Shown in pieces: positions 22,380 to 34,689 of a stretch of DNA of 64,000 nucleotides. Origin of the DNA: Diphasiastrum complanatum (taxonomy: Eukaryota > Streptophyta > Lycopodiopsida > Lycopodiales > Lycopodiaceae); the NCBI GenBank assembly GCA_029204225.1, contig CM055111.1, forward strand, positions 28,790,340-28,854,339. Reading direction: 5' to 3'. Under the pieces are notes generated by a model. That model had not been told where the DNA came from and did not search any database. It saw only the letters and a list, made by a program, of their open reading frames with translations. Every line of letters starts with the position of its first letter. The first letter of the stretch is position 1. The translations under genes and the position numbers were made by a program.

Positions 22380-23520
22380 TTTTAGTTATGTCCTTAGAAC
22401 TCAAAGTCCGGGAAGCTCTTCCTTAGGTTACCTTATAGATTCCATGAATCCTCATCATCAAAATATCCTTTCCAACGAACCAGATGCTCAATGACATCCC
22501 AATTTCACAATCGCTTGGATCTAGTATCAAGAATCTTTTCAGGTTCTAAAGGAATCCTCTCAGATAAGTCCTCAAATGAATCTAGATTAGTACCAGAACC
22601 AACATGATCTCCCTCATCTAAACTCATCTTCAGATGACTTACATGAAACACATGATGAGCCTTGGCTCCCTCTGGTAACTCTAATCAGTAAGCTAAAGAT
22701 CCAATCTTTTTCAAGATTTAATATGGTCCACTATACCTAGCAGACAGTTTGTAATGCTTCCTAGTGCACATTACCTTAGCTCCAACTTGAAACTCCCGAG
22801 GCAATATTTTTAGACTAGCAAAATGTTTTACCTGATCCTGGGCACTTAGAACATTTTCATGTGCTAACTGTAACATTTCTTGCATTTCACACAAGAAATC
22901 TGTTACTTTCTAAACTTTAATTGACTCAGTTTCAACCGTTATCGGAGATCTAGGCTGAAATTTATACATAAGCATAAACAAGCTATATCCAGTAGCCGAA
23001 TGCTTACTATTGTTATAAGCAACTCAATCAATGAAAGATACTTTTTCCACTGAGATTGCCTAAGTGAAACATATGCATGAAGCATTTGTTCCATCGTCTG
23101 ATTAGTCCTCTCAGTTTGAGCATCCGATTCCGGATGATCAGTCAAGCTCATGCTCAAAGACGTCTCAAGCTTTTCAAACACTGTCGTCCAAAATCGGCCT
23201 GTAAACTTAGGATCCCGATTACTAACAATGTTAGATGGCAACCCATATAGCCTGAACAAACACTTGAGCTAAATCGGACGCCTTAACTCTAGTCTTTAGC
23301 GGAATAAACGTAGCCAATTTTGCTACCCGATCAACTATGACCCAAATTGCGTCATTATGTTTATTCGTTTTCGGTAAACCAACTACAAAGTCCATTGAAA
23401 TACTATCCCACCGTTTAAAAGCTATATCCAATGGATGCAGTAGTCCACCAGCCTTTAAGTGATCTGCTTTATTCCGTTGGCAATGATCACATTTCAACAC
23501 ATAAACGAAAGGTTTCAACT
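22380..23520 (-). pseudogene. gypsy integrase and chromodomain
   Basis: Minus-strand pieces read CDHCQRNKADHLKAGGLLHP, then RWDSISMDFVVGLPKT with the first catalytic Asp (about 23400), FRLYGLPSNIVSNRDPKF with the second (about 23220), and SDAQTERTNQTMEQML with the Glu (about 23110). The tail reads KAHHVFHVSHLKM near 22650 and a chromodomain core, EHLVRWKGYFDDEDSW, near 22440-22480. The frame breaks between the two catalytic parts (near 23240) and again after 23000. The element belongs to the chromoviruses. Confidence 0.82.
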
Positions 23521-23826
23521 TTGGCCAAAAAAGTCCCTTCGTACCAAATCTAGAGTACGATGTATACCTGGATGCCTAGCACAAGAAGGTGCATCATGAT
23601 ATTCAAATAATTTTTTTTAAATCAATCAATTCCTGGTACACACACTTTTTTCCTTCAGAACAAAATCCCATTGCAAATGGAAAAATCATCCACTACCTTC
23701 TTATCTTTCACAATCAACTGATCACCTTGCAAATCAGTTCCCGATTGAGAGCCATTCAAAACCCTTTGCCATATAGGTCCAAAATGATGATCTTGTTCAT
23801 AAAGACCTTGAAATGAAAGATAGAAA

Positions 23827-24201
23827 TCAATAGTGATATCTATGAAGACAACTCATCACTTCTGCAAACCGATTTAAGGCATCCGCCACTTGATTTGATG
23901 ACCCTTTAATATATATCAAATCAAAGTCGAATTCTTGCATCAGCTCCGCCCATTGAGCCTTTCGACTCCTAAGGTCTTTCTGATTACAAAAATACTTTAA
24001 CGGTTGGTGATTTGAGCACACTATAAATTGACTACCATATAAATAGTGTCTCCACGTCTTCAATGCATGCACAACCGCAAACAGTTTCTTTTCCTGAGTT
24101 GTATATCTACTTTGTGCATCAAAAAACTTCTTATTTTCAAAAGCAACTGGCCTCTCCTCTTGTAACAGAACTACACCAACCGCATAATCACTAGCATCCA
24201 C
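23827..24201 (-). pseudogene. gypsy RNase H
   Basis: The frame reads MDASDYAVGVVLLQEERPVA, then TTQEKKLFAVVHALKTWRHY and NHQPLKYFCNQKDL to NQVADALNRF, a full gypsy RNase H core. It lies between the polymerase (right) and integrase (left) on the minus strand, the normal gypsy order. Stops separate it from both neighbours. Confidence 0.85.
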
Positions 24202-24330
24202 TTTAACCTAAAAAGGTTTGTCCAGATATGCTATGATCAAAATTGGTGTTGAGACAATTAGCTCCTTAAGTTTATTAAAACTTGCATCCAATGTCTCATT
24301 CCACATGAGAGGTGGACTCGGCCTACTCTT

Positions 24331-25237
24331 TCAAGTAATTATCCCCTTCAACACACTGTTGAGAGGTGCAGCAATCATTGAATAATCCAAAATAAATCTA
24401 TAGAAGAAAACTGTAAATCCCAAAAAAGATTTACGTTCTCTTACAGTTTTAGGAACTGGCCAATCCAAAACCATTTTAATGTTTTCCCGATCAATCATAA
24501 TTCCCTTCCGAGATATGACATGACCAAGATATAACAGTTCTTTCTTAAAGAACTCACACTTTGACTCTTTAGCATAAAGCTTCTCGTGTCTCAAAATCCT
24601 CAAGACAGTCCTAAGATGCTTCTTATGCTCTTTGAGTGTTTTACTATAGATGAGTATATCATCTAAAAACACTACAACAAACTTCCCCAGATATGGATGA
24701 AATATCGTTCATCATCTACTGGAAAGTGGCCGAAGCATTAGTTAATCCAAACGGCAACACCAAAAATTCATAATGACCAAATCTAGTCCTAAAACCTGTC
24801 TTAGACACATCTTCGGGATGGATTCAAATCTGATAATAACCAGTTCGCAAGTCAATTTTCGTAAAATATCTAGCTCCATTCAAATGATCAAGCAGATCAT
24901 CCATCCTAGGTAGAGAATACTTATTCTTAATGGTAAATTTATTCAATCCCTTGTAATCTATGCACATCCGAAAAGTACCGTCTTTCTTATCCTTCAAAAG
25001 GACCGGCGCTCCCCATGGTGACTTACTCGGCCAAATGTGACCCATTCGAAGATATTCCTCAATTTGCCGAGTCACTTCCTCCTCTTCCTTCAAACTAAAC
25101 CGATACAGTTGTCGGAAGATAGGTTGACTACCCGAAATTAACTCTATCTTATGATCTACTGACCTAGACAGAGGTAGACCATGCGAAAGTTCACTAGGAA
25201 AAACATCACTAAATTCTTGCTTTAAATCTGCTAACAA
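24331..25237 (-). pseudogene. gypsy reverse transcriptase
   Basis: Two pieces cover the enzyme. The first (25237-24824) reads [55 protein letters not shown] and [13 protein letters not shown]. The second (24672-24331) starts at the active-site box [11 protein letters not shown] and runs to [19 protein letters not shown] and the thumb. The second residue of the usual YxDD box is changed (FLDD), which gypsy enzymes tolerate. Frameshifts between them inactivate the copy. Confidence 0.87.
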
Positions 25238-25371
25238 TTGTTTCTCTTCATGATCATGATCTAAATTACCATACTAATTTTCATCATTCACAATGAAATT
25301 ACTATCAATAATTGATTTAGTACTATCATTCTCATCTGAAGACTCAGAAACAATTCCACTTAAGCAAGATT

Positions 25372-25845
25372 TTAAAACAAGATAGTAACAATCAAAATTG
25401 TGAGCTCCTTTACTAATTTCGTCGATGTAATCATCGGAAACTGAGTTCTAGCATCATCACCAAAAATGGATACTACTTTACCACTAGAATCTATAAATTG
25501 TAGTTCATGCTTTCTAAAATCAATTTGCAAACTATCAGATTTACTAAAGAACCACTCATAGCCTAAAATTACATCCGATTGGCCCAGGTTTAGAACATTG
25601 AAATTAATCTTCTCAAAATGGCCTTGAAGATCTAGCTCAAATTCCGGAACCATTAAATCAAAAACTTCAGTATCTACACCTAACGCAAGCTTAACCACAT
25701 AACGATGGTCACTTGGCTTGGTAGGTACCTGGAGTTTCTACACAAGTTGAGAATTAATAAAATTATGAGTACTACCTGAATCAAACAACTCAAGCCCAAT
25801 TCCATCAAGTAATGAGCATCTTGGAAAAACCTGTTCATACCTATT
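25372..25845 (-). pseudogene. gypsy retropepsin, element truncated upstream
   Basis: On the minus strand a protease starts near 25800 with ELFDSGSTHNFINSQLV (active-site DSGST intact), has one stop, and continues VKLALGVDTEVFDLMVPEFE to VNLGQSDVILGYEWFF-type sequence. The element ends abruptly near 25845 at an A-run; gag, leader and 5' LTR are missing. Confidence 0.8.
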
Positions 25846-25859
25846 AAAAAAAAAAAACC

Positions 25860-26162
25860 ACAAAAGAAGGAAGGTTTGAAAAATTATTACAGCAGAAACT
25901 CGACTTGCATTTTTTAGAATTTTTCGATACTGTATCGACTTGAAAAATCTGCAATTTTTCGATACCCAAAAATCAGAATTTTTCGATATGGGATTGACTC
26001 GAAAAATCCGTAATTTTTTGAGTCATTGTAATTTTTTGTGTCAGTGTATATTTTTTGAGTCCTTGTATATTCTCGAGTCTTTGTAAGAAAAATTTGATAT
26101 TGTCTAAATTCTGACCCGCGTCGCGACGCTGACAGTCCACCTACTCCTGTACATACATTCAT
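25860..26162. repeat. short interspersed AATTTTTCGATA words
   Basis: Between two retroelements, the word AATTTTTCGATA occurs three times between about 25917 and 25990, mixed with CTTGAAAAATC/ACTCGAAAAATC and TTTTTTGAGTC words. No coding function is seen. Confidence 0.4.
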
Positions 26163-26593
26163 TGTAAAAATGATGGCTACCTATTGCAGGATGGATGTAG
26201 TTAATTAAATAAATTATTGCAAGTTTTCAATGTACCGATCATTTGAGGAAGATCTATTGCAGTCAACGCTCTGATAAGGTTATCATCCTGCAGACATTTT
26301 GTTGTAGAAGAAAAGTTCAGTTTTTGAGTTTGATTAGTTAGCCATCAACGAACTAAATTGAAGACTGATTGTGCCCTCTTATTTGTGGTCAACTTCAAGC
26401 ATTGTACTCAGTTTTGATTATTATTAGAGTGCATTTTTGTGTCTACACTATTGTTCTGTTCTACTTGCGCATTGTAATATTTGATTCATCTTGAACTCGA
26501 TCTATACTGGTAACCGCCGCATTTCCGATCCACTACACCACAAACTTGCTCACCACTTCCATTGCAAATATCAGTTTTCTCTGATTTCCTACA
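26163..26593 (+). repeat. probable 5' LTR of a copia element
   Basis: The right end is fixed by the primer site at 26594. The left end is proposed at TGTA 26163, giving TGTA...TACA ends and a 431-bp LTR. No partner LTR is present. Confidence 0.55.
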
Positions 26594-26605
26594 TGGTATC
26601 AAAGC
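26594..26605 (+). promoter_or_regulatory. copia primer binding site
   Basis: TGGTATCAAAGC is a one-base variant of the tRNA-Met primer site, directly after the LTR end CCTACA. Confidence 0.8.
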
Positions 26606-26737
26606 GGGTGACTTGGTAATCTGAGATTTTCATTGCGGAATCGGTCTTGTTTCTACCAAGACTTCATCTCAGCAAGTGCGTAGCCAACAATATTCCATTA
26701 TTGTTATTTCTACCAACGATATCACTACTACACCAGA

Positions 26738-27852
26738 ATGGATTCTACTTCTAGTTCTTCTCTGATTGACAAGCTCGATGGAGAGAACTACCATCTTTGG
26801 AAGTTCAAGATGAGAGTTGTTTTACTAGCCAAGGAACTATGGGACATAGTTGATGGTACTGAAATCAAGCCAGAGGCTGATGCAGCTAGCATCACCAAAT
26901 GGAGGCAACGAGATGGCAAGGCTTTTGACTTAATCACACTAAAAAATCAAAGACTCCTAGAATAGTCATATTCAATCTGCTCAGACAACCAAGGATGCTT
27001 GGGACATCCTAGCAATACTTTATGACATCAGAAATGTCACATCTAAACTCCATATAAGAAAGAGGTTCCTCACATTGAGGATGTCTGATGCAGACACTAT
27101 TTCCAGCCATCTTAATACCTTCAAAAATCTTATGGAGCAGATGACTACAACAGGATCAAACATTGAGGATTCAGATGCAGTAATGACTCTTTTATCGAGT
27201 TTTCCTAAAGCCTTTGAAACTTGGGTCATGACCATTTCGACCCAGTAGCAACTTACTCTATCAAGAGTTATTTCAATGCTACGACAAGAGGAGATCAGAA
27301 GAAATGCTTCCTCCTCAAGCTCAGAATCTGATCCTCAGGCTCTTTACACAAAGAGAAATCAGAATTTCAAGTCAAAGAAGTCCACAAAGTCTGATTATTT
27401 AGGAAAAAGAAACAACGTGTAGCCAGGATCAAATTTTGGCTTAGGGTCAAATTTTAAATCAGGATCAAATTTTGGCTCAGGGTCAAATTCGAATTTTTTT
27501 TCATCATCCCAACCAATGTAGAAACTCTTCTACAAGTACTGTAAGAGGACTAATCATCTCATTGAGGACTGTAGAACACTCAAGCATAGCAATGAAAAGA
27601 ATAAGCAGTTCCAACAACAAGCAAATGCTGTCTCTACTAGTAACTCGATCTAACATGAAGAGGAGGATGAAGCTACCTTTATGAACAGGGTCAAAAATTT
27701 TCAGGATATCGATTCTAGGTACCTGGACTATGGAGCAACTCAGCACATGACCCATCATCGGGACTGGTTCCAAAACTACAAGCCTTTCATCCATGCTAGA
27801 GTTGTGTAGCTTGGAGACAATTCAACACATTCCATTGAACGTGAAGGGATTG
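26738..27852 (+). pseudogene. Ty1/copia gag and protease start, truncated
   Basis: Gag starts MDSTSSSSLIDKLDGENYHL, then WKFKMRVVLLAKELWDIVDG (UBN2-type), and goes on in shifted frames with LHIRKRFLTLRMSDADTISS and LLSSFPKAFETWVMTI. A repetitive GSNFGLGSNFKSGSNF linker precedes a zinc knuckle whose first Cys is Tyr (YKYCKRTNHLIEDC). A protease start follows, YLDYGATQHMTHHRDWF, with DYG replacing DSG. The frame stops at 27852 where LTR-X sequence begins, so integrase and polymerase are missing. It cannot be active. Confidence 0.82.
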
Positions 27853-28059
27853 TATAAAGGAAGCTCCTTAGATCCTGTTTACAAATCCTGAACACAAAGG
27901 ATAACACACTGTGGAGAAACCACCCAACCAAGTAGAAGCATTCAATCAATTTCTAAAAGCCTCACCCCCAAGGAATAAGAAGCATGAAAGTAGAGTGAGA
28001 GCTTGGCAATGAATCAAGAACCATGATGAGGAGTAGGGCGAGTTTGGACCTCTTATATA
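27853..28059 (-). repeat. LTR-X fragment (left flank of the gypsy body)
   Basis: About 207 bp match 36454-36660 closely, from the LTR end inward. The rest of the LTR and the 3' tail of the element are deleted, so LTR sequence joins integrase directly near 28060. Confidence 0.75.
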
Positions 28060-29030
28060 ATGCTTTCCTATATGTAACGTCTTGGAATCTTTTGGAATCC
28101 TAAGATATACCCAGTCATCAACTTTAAAATCTCTTGGAGATCTCTTAAGATTGGTATAGTGTTTAGCTCTATTATGAGCACTTCGGATACTATCCTTAGC
28201 CACTTGCAACATTTCTTGCATATCATGCAAAAAATCAGCAACCTTCTGGATCTTAACAGACTTCGTCTCAACATTTACTGGAGATCTAGGTTAAAAACCG
28301 TACATAATTATAAAAGGACTATAACTTGTAGTAGAATGTTTTCTACTATTATATGCAAACTCAACCAGTGAGAGATAATCTTCCCAATGAGATTGCCTGT
28401 GAGAAACATACATCCTCAAAATATCTTCTATAATTTGATTAGTCCTTTCTATCTGGCCATCTGATTCAGGATGATCAGAAGAACTTTAACTCAAAGAAGT
28501 TTCAAGTTTATGGAATACTGCTGACCAAAAGTGACCTGTGAACTTAGGAACTCTATCACTTACAATGTCACTTGGCAGACCATACAACCGAAATAATCTT
28601 TCAACAAAGATCTGGGCTAAATCAGAAGCCTTTATAGTTGACTTGACTGGTATGAATGCACATATATGCTTTCCCATTTCTTATATGGGATATCTAATGA
28701 ATGCAACAAACCACCAGCCTTATGGCATTCAACCTTTGCTAGTTGACAGGGCTTGTATTTAACAATATATGACTCGACATATGGCTTGACCTTTGGCCAA
28801 TAAATTTCCCTTTTAAGCAAGTCCAGAGTCCTGTTGTGTATACCGGGAGGTCCTGCACATGGTATGTCATGACATTCAAACAAAATCTTCTGTTTGAGCT
28901 CATCATCACCAGGTACACAAACTGTCCTATTCCAAAATAGTAATCCATCTCGAATGGTGAACTGTTCCACAATCTTCTTATCTTTCTTAGTTAGTTGAGT
29001 CTCCTGTGTTTCTGACTCAAAACTGTCCAC
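28060..29030 (-). pseudogene. LTR-X gypsy integrase, part of catalytic core deleted
   Basis: The zinc-binding part reads CHDIPCAGPPGIHNRTLDLL then CQLAKVECHKAGGLLHSLD. After YKKWESI the sequence jumps to HICAFIPVKSTIKASDLAQ, so the stretch with the first catalytic Asp is lost (joint near 28670). FRLYGLPSDIVSDRVPKF has the second Asp region with a changed residue (DRVPK for DRDPK). The C-terminal part, RSPRDFKVDDWVYLRIPKDS, ends at the LTR-X joint; no chromodomain remains. Confidence 0.8.
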
Positions 29031-29843
29031 TTTCCTTCCGGTCTGAACAATGTTCCAAATGTGACCAAAATGGGAATCTCATTTATATTTTTCTCTCAAC
29101 GAAAGATATAGATCTGTAGAAATATGAGTGAATGACAACTCATTCAGTTCATCGATCCGACTAAGAGCATGTGCAACTTGATTAGAGCTCTTATGTAACA
29201 GATTTCATGATCAAATTCTTGCATCAACTCAGCCCATCGAGCTTTTCTCCCCCGAAGATCATGTTGATTACAAAAATACTAAAGAGGCTGGTGATCCATA
29301 TACACTACAAACTTACTACCATACAAGTAGTGTCTCCAGGTTTTAAGTGCATGGACTACAACAAACAATTCATTTTCCTGCATAGTATAACACAACTGAG
29401 GACCAGTGAATTTTTTGATTTCAAACACCAGTGGCCTATCCATTTGTAATAGAAATGATCCAACTGCACTTGCGTCCATTCTAATGATGTAAGGTAAATC
29501 TGGATTTGCAATTTGTAGCACGGGAGTTGAAACAATCATTGTTTTAAGTTTCTCAAAACACTGATTCAATTCCTTGTTCCAAACAACAGGCGGACTAGAT
29601 TAATTCCTCTTTTTCTAGTTTATTAACAATTCCTTTTGTCGGATTACTAAGTGGTGCTGCTAACTTAGCATAATCCTCAATAAATTTCTTGAAGAAAAGT
29701 GTAAAACCTAAAAAATACTTTACCTACCTCACAGTTTTCGAAGTTGGTCACTCAATCACAATCTTGATTTTATCCTCGTCAATCTTGATCCCATTTACTA
29801 TGATCTTATGACCGAGATAAAGCAACTCTTGCTTAAAGAATTT
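29031..29843 (-). pseudogene. LTR-X gypsy RNase H and C-terminal polymerase
   Basis: RNase H reads IIRMDASAVGSFLLQMDRPL and HALKTWRHYLYGSKFVVYMD (29569-29279). To the right, a degenerate thumb reads KFFKQELLYLGHKI (about 29843-29800) and LGFTLFFKKFIEDYAKLAAP-type sequence. The palm core is absent: the reading stops at 29843, where an unrelated copia body begins. Confidence 0.8.
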
Positions 29844-30423
29844 GTCGCGAAAGCGAAACTGTTTAGTGTTGCGAAAGCGAAACAATTCACGAATCGTTCG
29901 TCCTTCAAGTCAAAGCATGTTGACTTTTGCGAATTGTTCTCGTTCGACCTTCGCTTCGTGTTCGTGTTGTGGCAAAGTTGCAGGAGTTCACCATTTCTAA
30001 CACTCACTGTTGAGCCTTGTAGCTTTGCAGGTTCAATCCAATTGTCTTTCTTTGCTTGGCAAAGAGTGGCTTGTCGAGCGGCTTTGTGAGAATATCTGCA
30101 ATCATGTCTTCTAATTTTATATACTAGACCTAGAGCTCTCCTTTCGAGATCAAATCTCGAATGTGATGGTATTTCAGAGGTATGTGTTTTGTCTTTGAAT
30201 GGAAGACAAGATCCTGGGACAGATAGATGGCACTCTAAGAGTCCATCATCATCGTGCTTGGCCCTTCTTGTGGTATCTCGATTGCCTCCAGCATCATCTG
30301 CAGCCACACTATCTCATTCGCCACCTTTAAAGTTGTGACATATTCAGCTTCACAAGAGGATTGAGCCACCAAGGTTTGCCTTTTGCATATCCAGCTGATT
30401 GCAGCTCCGCACGCTATTGTACA
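29844..30423 (-). pseudogene. copia RNase H C-terminus and 3' tail
   Basis: The minus strand reads SSCEAEYVTTLKVANEIVWL, then LEAIEIPQEGPSTMMMDS and KTKHIPLKYHHIRDL to DILTKPLDKPLFAKQ, the end of a copia polyprotein. The remaining 150 bp hold TCGCGAA and ACGAATCGTTCG words like those at 58280-58520. No LTR end or target duplication is seen at the 29843/29844 joint. Confidence 0.75.
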
Positions 30424-31440
30424 TCATCTAGTAATGGACTTGTTGTCATCTTTGCAACTCGCCCAGCTTGCATCACTGTAGTAATGCAGCTCAAATCTTT
30501 TTTCTTCGTTTTTAGATCTATAGGTTAATCCCATATTCTGGGTACCCTTCAGATACTGTAGGATTCGTTTTGCCATTTGCAAATGTGCTAGGCTAGGATT
30601 GGAAGAGAATTGGCTCAAGGTGTAAACAGAGAAAACTAGATTGGGTCTGGTACAAATTGTGAGGTACATCATCAAACTACCGATTAAGTTTTGGTAGGGT
30701 ATACCTGCCATCTTATGTTCTTCCTCTTCCGTTTTTGGGCAATCCTGCTTCGTGAGCTTGGCTCCAGCTATTTTCTTTGCAATCCATCATGTAGTACTAC
30801 TTGAGCACCTTTTTGGCATATTTTGACTGACTCAAGTGCATTTTGCCCTTTTGTTCGATCTCTTCTGATCTCCAGCCCGAGGCAGTTTGTTGCTTCTCCA
30901 AGACCTGTGATTTCATAGCTTTCAGAAATTTGACTCTTCGTGTCTTTTATCAACATCAAGGAATTTCCTATCATTAGAAAATCATCCACGAAGATAGTCA
31001 GTATCACAAAATATTTTTCTACTCTTTTAATATAGACATTGCAGTCTGGTTGTGTAGGATTGAAGTCTAGAGACTTCAGAAGACCATCGAGCTTCTTGTA
31101 CCAAGCTTGTGATGCCTGTTTTAGACCATAGATGCATATCTGCAACCAACAGACATATTGTCAATTGTCGGGGTCTTCAATACCTTCAAACTGTTTCATG
31201 AAGATTTTCTCCTCTAGATCTCCGTGGAGAAAGGCTATTTTCACATCAATCTGGTGAATTTCCAGATTATGTTGTGTGGCATATGCAAGGAGTAGTCGTA
31301 TGCTTGTCATCTTGACCATCGACGAATATGTGTTGAAATAACCAACTCCATATATCTGCGTGTAGCCCTTCGTGACAAGCCTTGCTTTGTAGCGGCCAAT
31401 GGTGCCATCTGATTTCATCTTTTTCTTGTACACCCACTTG
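30424..31440 (-). pseudogene. copia reverse transcriptase
   Basis: Order on the minus strand: MKSDGTIGRYKARLVTKGYT, EIHQIDVKIAFLHGDLEEKI (31433-31161), then ICIYGLKQASQAWYKKLDGL, the active site LTIFVDDFLMIGNS (FVDD for YVDD), and GSLMMYLTICTRPNLVFSVY leading into RNase H (30711-30424). Small frameshifts separate the pieces. All main blocks of copia reverse transcriptase are present. Confidence 0.87.
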
Positions 31441-33100
31441 CAGTCGACTATTTTCCTATTTTATGGTAGTGGCTCCAATGTCCATACCTCGTTTCGCCTC
31501 ATTGACTCGATCTCCTCTGACATTATCTGCTTCCAGAATTCTCCCTCTGGACTCTGGATAGCTTCTTGATATGTTGCTGGCTCTTCAATGAAGCTGCAAT
31601 ATTCAAACTGTGTATCTTCGCTCTATTGAAGATTGTCAAAGTAATGGTCTGGAGGTCTTCTTTGTCTCGTTGACCTTCTAGGTTTGTTTCATCGTTGTTC
31701 GAATGTTTCTTATTCGTGGGGTTGATCCTCTGCTTCTTGCTGCTCTGGAGTCTATGGCTTTGCATTCTGATTTGATGTCTGTACTCGATCTCCCTCTTCA
31801 ATAGGCAGCAATGTGAAGATCTCATGGCCTCTTTCATCTTTCAGTCCAGAGAATGTGGACTCATCGAACTTCACATCTCTGCTCGAAATAACCTTCTTCG
31901 TGGTTGGATCGTAGAGCTTGTACACTTGTGTTCCATTCGAATAGCCGACCATGATTGTTTGCTCTGATTTGTCATCGAGCTTGCTTCTTTTTTCTTTTGG
32001 AATGTGCTTATATGCTGCACATCCAAACACACGTACGTATGACAGATTAAGCTTTCTACATGTCCACATTTTGTACAGCGTCTTGTTATCCAACGCTGTC
32101 ATTGTTGGTCTGTTTTGCAAGTGTATAGCTACAGCTATTGCTTCAGCCCAAAATTGACTTGGCAACTGAGCATGTGCCATCATGCATCTGGCTCCTTCGA
32201 CTAGCGTTCTGTTTCTTCTTTCTGGTACACCATTGTATTCTGGTATGTATGCAGGAGTGAACTGGTGTTCGATCCCCTGTTCCTCGCAGAATCTTGAGAA
32301 TTCTTTGCTTTTGTATTCACCTTCGTTGTCAAATCTAAGGATATGTATCTTTTTCGAGGTGTGTCACTCTGCAAATGCCCGAACTTCTTGAAGGAATCAA
32401 ACACTTCGGATTTCTTCTTTAGGCAGTAGATCGTGGTCATCCGGTTATAATAATCTATGAACATTAGAAAATACCTCGAACCTGAGAGCGAATTCATCTT
32501 CATCGGTCCATAGACATCAGAGTGGACGAGCTCAAGAACTTCCTTGGCTCTTCTTCCCTCATCTGTAAATGGATTCCAATGTTGCTTCCTTTCTGACAGA
32601 CTTCGCAGAACTCAGTTTCGGGTCTTGAAATCTTGAGACCTGTGACTATGTCGTACAGGCTCCGCATGTTCAAATGATATATTCTCCTATTCCAGAGCTG
32701 ATCTTCATTTTCTGATGCATTTAATATGCTATCAAAGTTGCTGATTATTTTGGACTGGTAGAGGTTTCCTTCTCTGCATCTGACCATCAACAACTTGTTT
32801 GTCATTTTCTCGATCATGAGGCATGTGTTGCCGTCGAACAAAACTCGAATGCCAAGATCTGCCATCTTGGAGACAGATAGCATATCTTTTCTGAGTGAGG
32901 GCACATAGAGTGCTCCTCGGAGCTCTGCTTGGCCTGACAGTGTTCGCAGTTGTAGAGTGTCGATGCCTTTGACATCGTGTCTGCTCCCATCACCTAGACT
33001 CACTGCTCTGTTGTTTTCGAGCTATTTGAAGTCGATCAAGATCTTCATGTTGCAGGTGATGTGTGATGTTGCTCCTGAATCAATGACTACATTGTAGTCG
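31441..33100 (-). pseudogene. copia protease end and integrase
   Basis: The body begins at the joint near 33100 with VVIDSGATSHITCN, the protease active site; gag and LTR are absent. Then come LRGALYVPSLRKDMLSVSKM, the integrase zinc part ENEDQLWNRRIYHLNMRSL and FCEVCQKG, and YFLMFIDYYNRMTTIYCLKK. The segment with the second catalytic Asp is frameshifted. Capsid-distal blocks QFWAEAIAVAIHLQNRPTM, SYVRVFGCAAYKHIPKEKR and IMVGYSNGTQVYKLYDP are intact (32183-31752). Confidence 0.85.
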
Positions 33101-33658
33101 AAAAACATCCCTAAATTCATTTATGATCTGCTCTTTCACTGCTCGTTCATGATCTAAATTTACTGAGTTAAGAATTGTTGAGAATTCACAACCATTTAGA
33201 TTCATTTTAGGAACATCCACAATTGGAATAGCTTAAATTGAAAAAACTTTATACTCAGAATAATCCAGCGTTTCCATTTCATTAACTATAGAAATCTGAT
33301 TCAACGAACGTACAAAATTACTGCCAAATAAAGTAACTACCTTATCACCCTCCTTGAAAGTGAGAACATGCTTCTCAAAATCAATCAACAGAGAAGGCGA
33401 TTTACTAGATAACCATTTGTAACCTAAGATTAAATTAGTACGAGCTAGGTCTAAAATATGAAAAATAACTAATTCTGTGTGTCCTTGCACCAAAACTGGG
33501 AGCTTCGGGACTTTTACGTTCCAAGTCTCCAACTCTACTCTTGAAGCTAGATAAACTTTATATCTATGATTGTTGGCTTCAGTTTTCAAGCCGAGTTTCT
33601 GCACAAGACAAGAATTAATAAAATTACGAGTTGAACCACTGTCCAATAAAATACTCAC
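33101..33658 (-). pseudogene. LTR-X gypsy retropepsin
   Basis: The frame reads ILLDSGSTRNFINSCLVQKL (active site DSGST), then NHRYKVYLASRVELETWNVK and RTNLILGYKWLSSKSPSLL. It continues to INEFRDVF, where the polymerase should begin, and there meets the copia body at 33100. Compared with the other gypsy copy, about 650 bp of polymerase are missing between this joint and 29843. Confidence 0.85.
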
Positions 33659-33681
33659 TTCTTGATCTTAAACTGTGTCAA

Positions 33682-34683
33682 TTAAATGAAAAGTTCATTA
33701 GGCAAGAAAGAAGTAATACTAAAAGAACATTCACACTCACAATCAGTCAAGTTAATTTCCAAAGTCTTACCATTGCCTCCTGGGATTTCAATCATGTGAG
33801 CAGACCCTTTCTTCCTTTCTGGACAAAATTTCATCATATGTCCAGCCTTCTTACAGACAAAACATAAGTTCTCTCTTTTAGCCTTTTCCCAGGACATATA
33901 TTTTTTGAATCTCTTTCTCTTCGGCTTCCTGGGTTCCGATGATACTTGATCTAATTTGTCAAAATATTTTGCTTGGTCTGGACCACGCTTCTTAACCTTC
34001 TTGGTTTTCAAAGTGGTTGATTGCTTCTTGGATGCCACCACTATGGAATCATATGCTTTCGCAATTCGAAACGCATTTTCGAGGCTTTGAAGCACATTTC
34101 GTCTGCATTCGTTCTGATAGTCGGCTGGCAGACCTAGGACAAACTGCCATAATGGCAACTTCGCATCGAATGATAGAACCCTATTTCATAGGTCCATGAA
34201 TTCCAGGATATAAGAGTCTAAACTCTTTGTACCCGTCTTGCAGTTCACGAACTTCATGTAGTAGTCCACGTCATCAACAACTACGAAAGCTTTTTTGAAA
34301 ATTTTCGTAAACGCATCCCAGGTAGTTGGCTTCACTGGTAAATCTCGCCACCACGATGACGCTTTACCGCGTAAGAACAACACGACACTTTCAATTTTCT
34401 TCTCATCAGGAACACCGTGCAGATTGAAGTAACTACTCCACTTGGCTGTATGTCCACGCGCTCATATTTCTTCTCTTTCTTCTCGCCTGCATAAACCTCT
34501 GGTTGAAGACCGAGATTGGGTGGACATCAATTTGACTTGATTCAACAGAACCTCCATTTGCTGATCTCTCATCAGATTACGATTATTTATATCATTGAGT
34601 GCCGTACTCAATTACTGACAAATCACCATATAAGATGACACACTTGGATATGCAGCTTGATTTGAAGTTTTTTCGGCCATCTC
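33682..34683 (-). pseudogene. LTR-X gypsy gag
   Basis: Gag starts MAEKTSNQAAYPSVSSYMV (about 34680). The capsid core reads LFLRGKASSWWRDLP (34383-34186) and FVLGLPADYQNECRRNVLQS. A CX2CX4HX4C knuckle, CFVCKKAGHMMKFC, lies near 33830. Two frameshifts and one stop break it. Confidence 0.85.
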
Positions 34684-34689
34684 GATATA

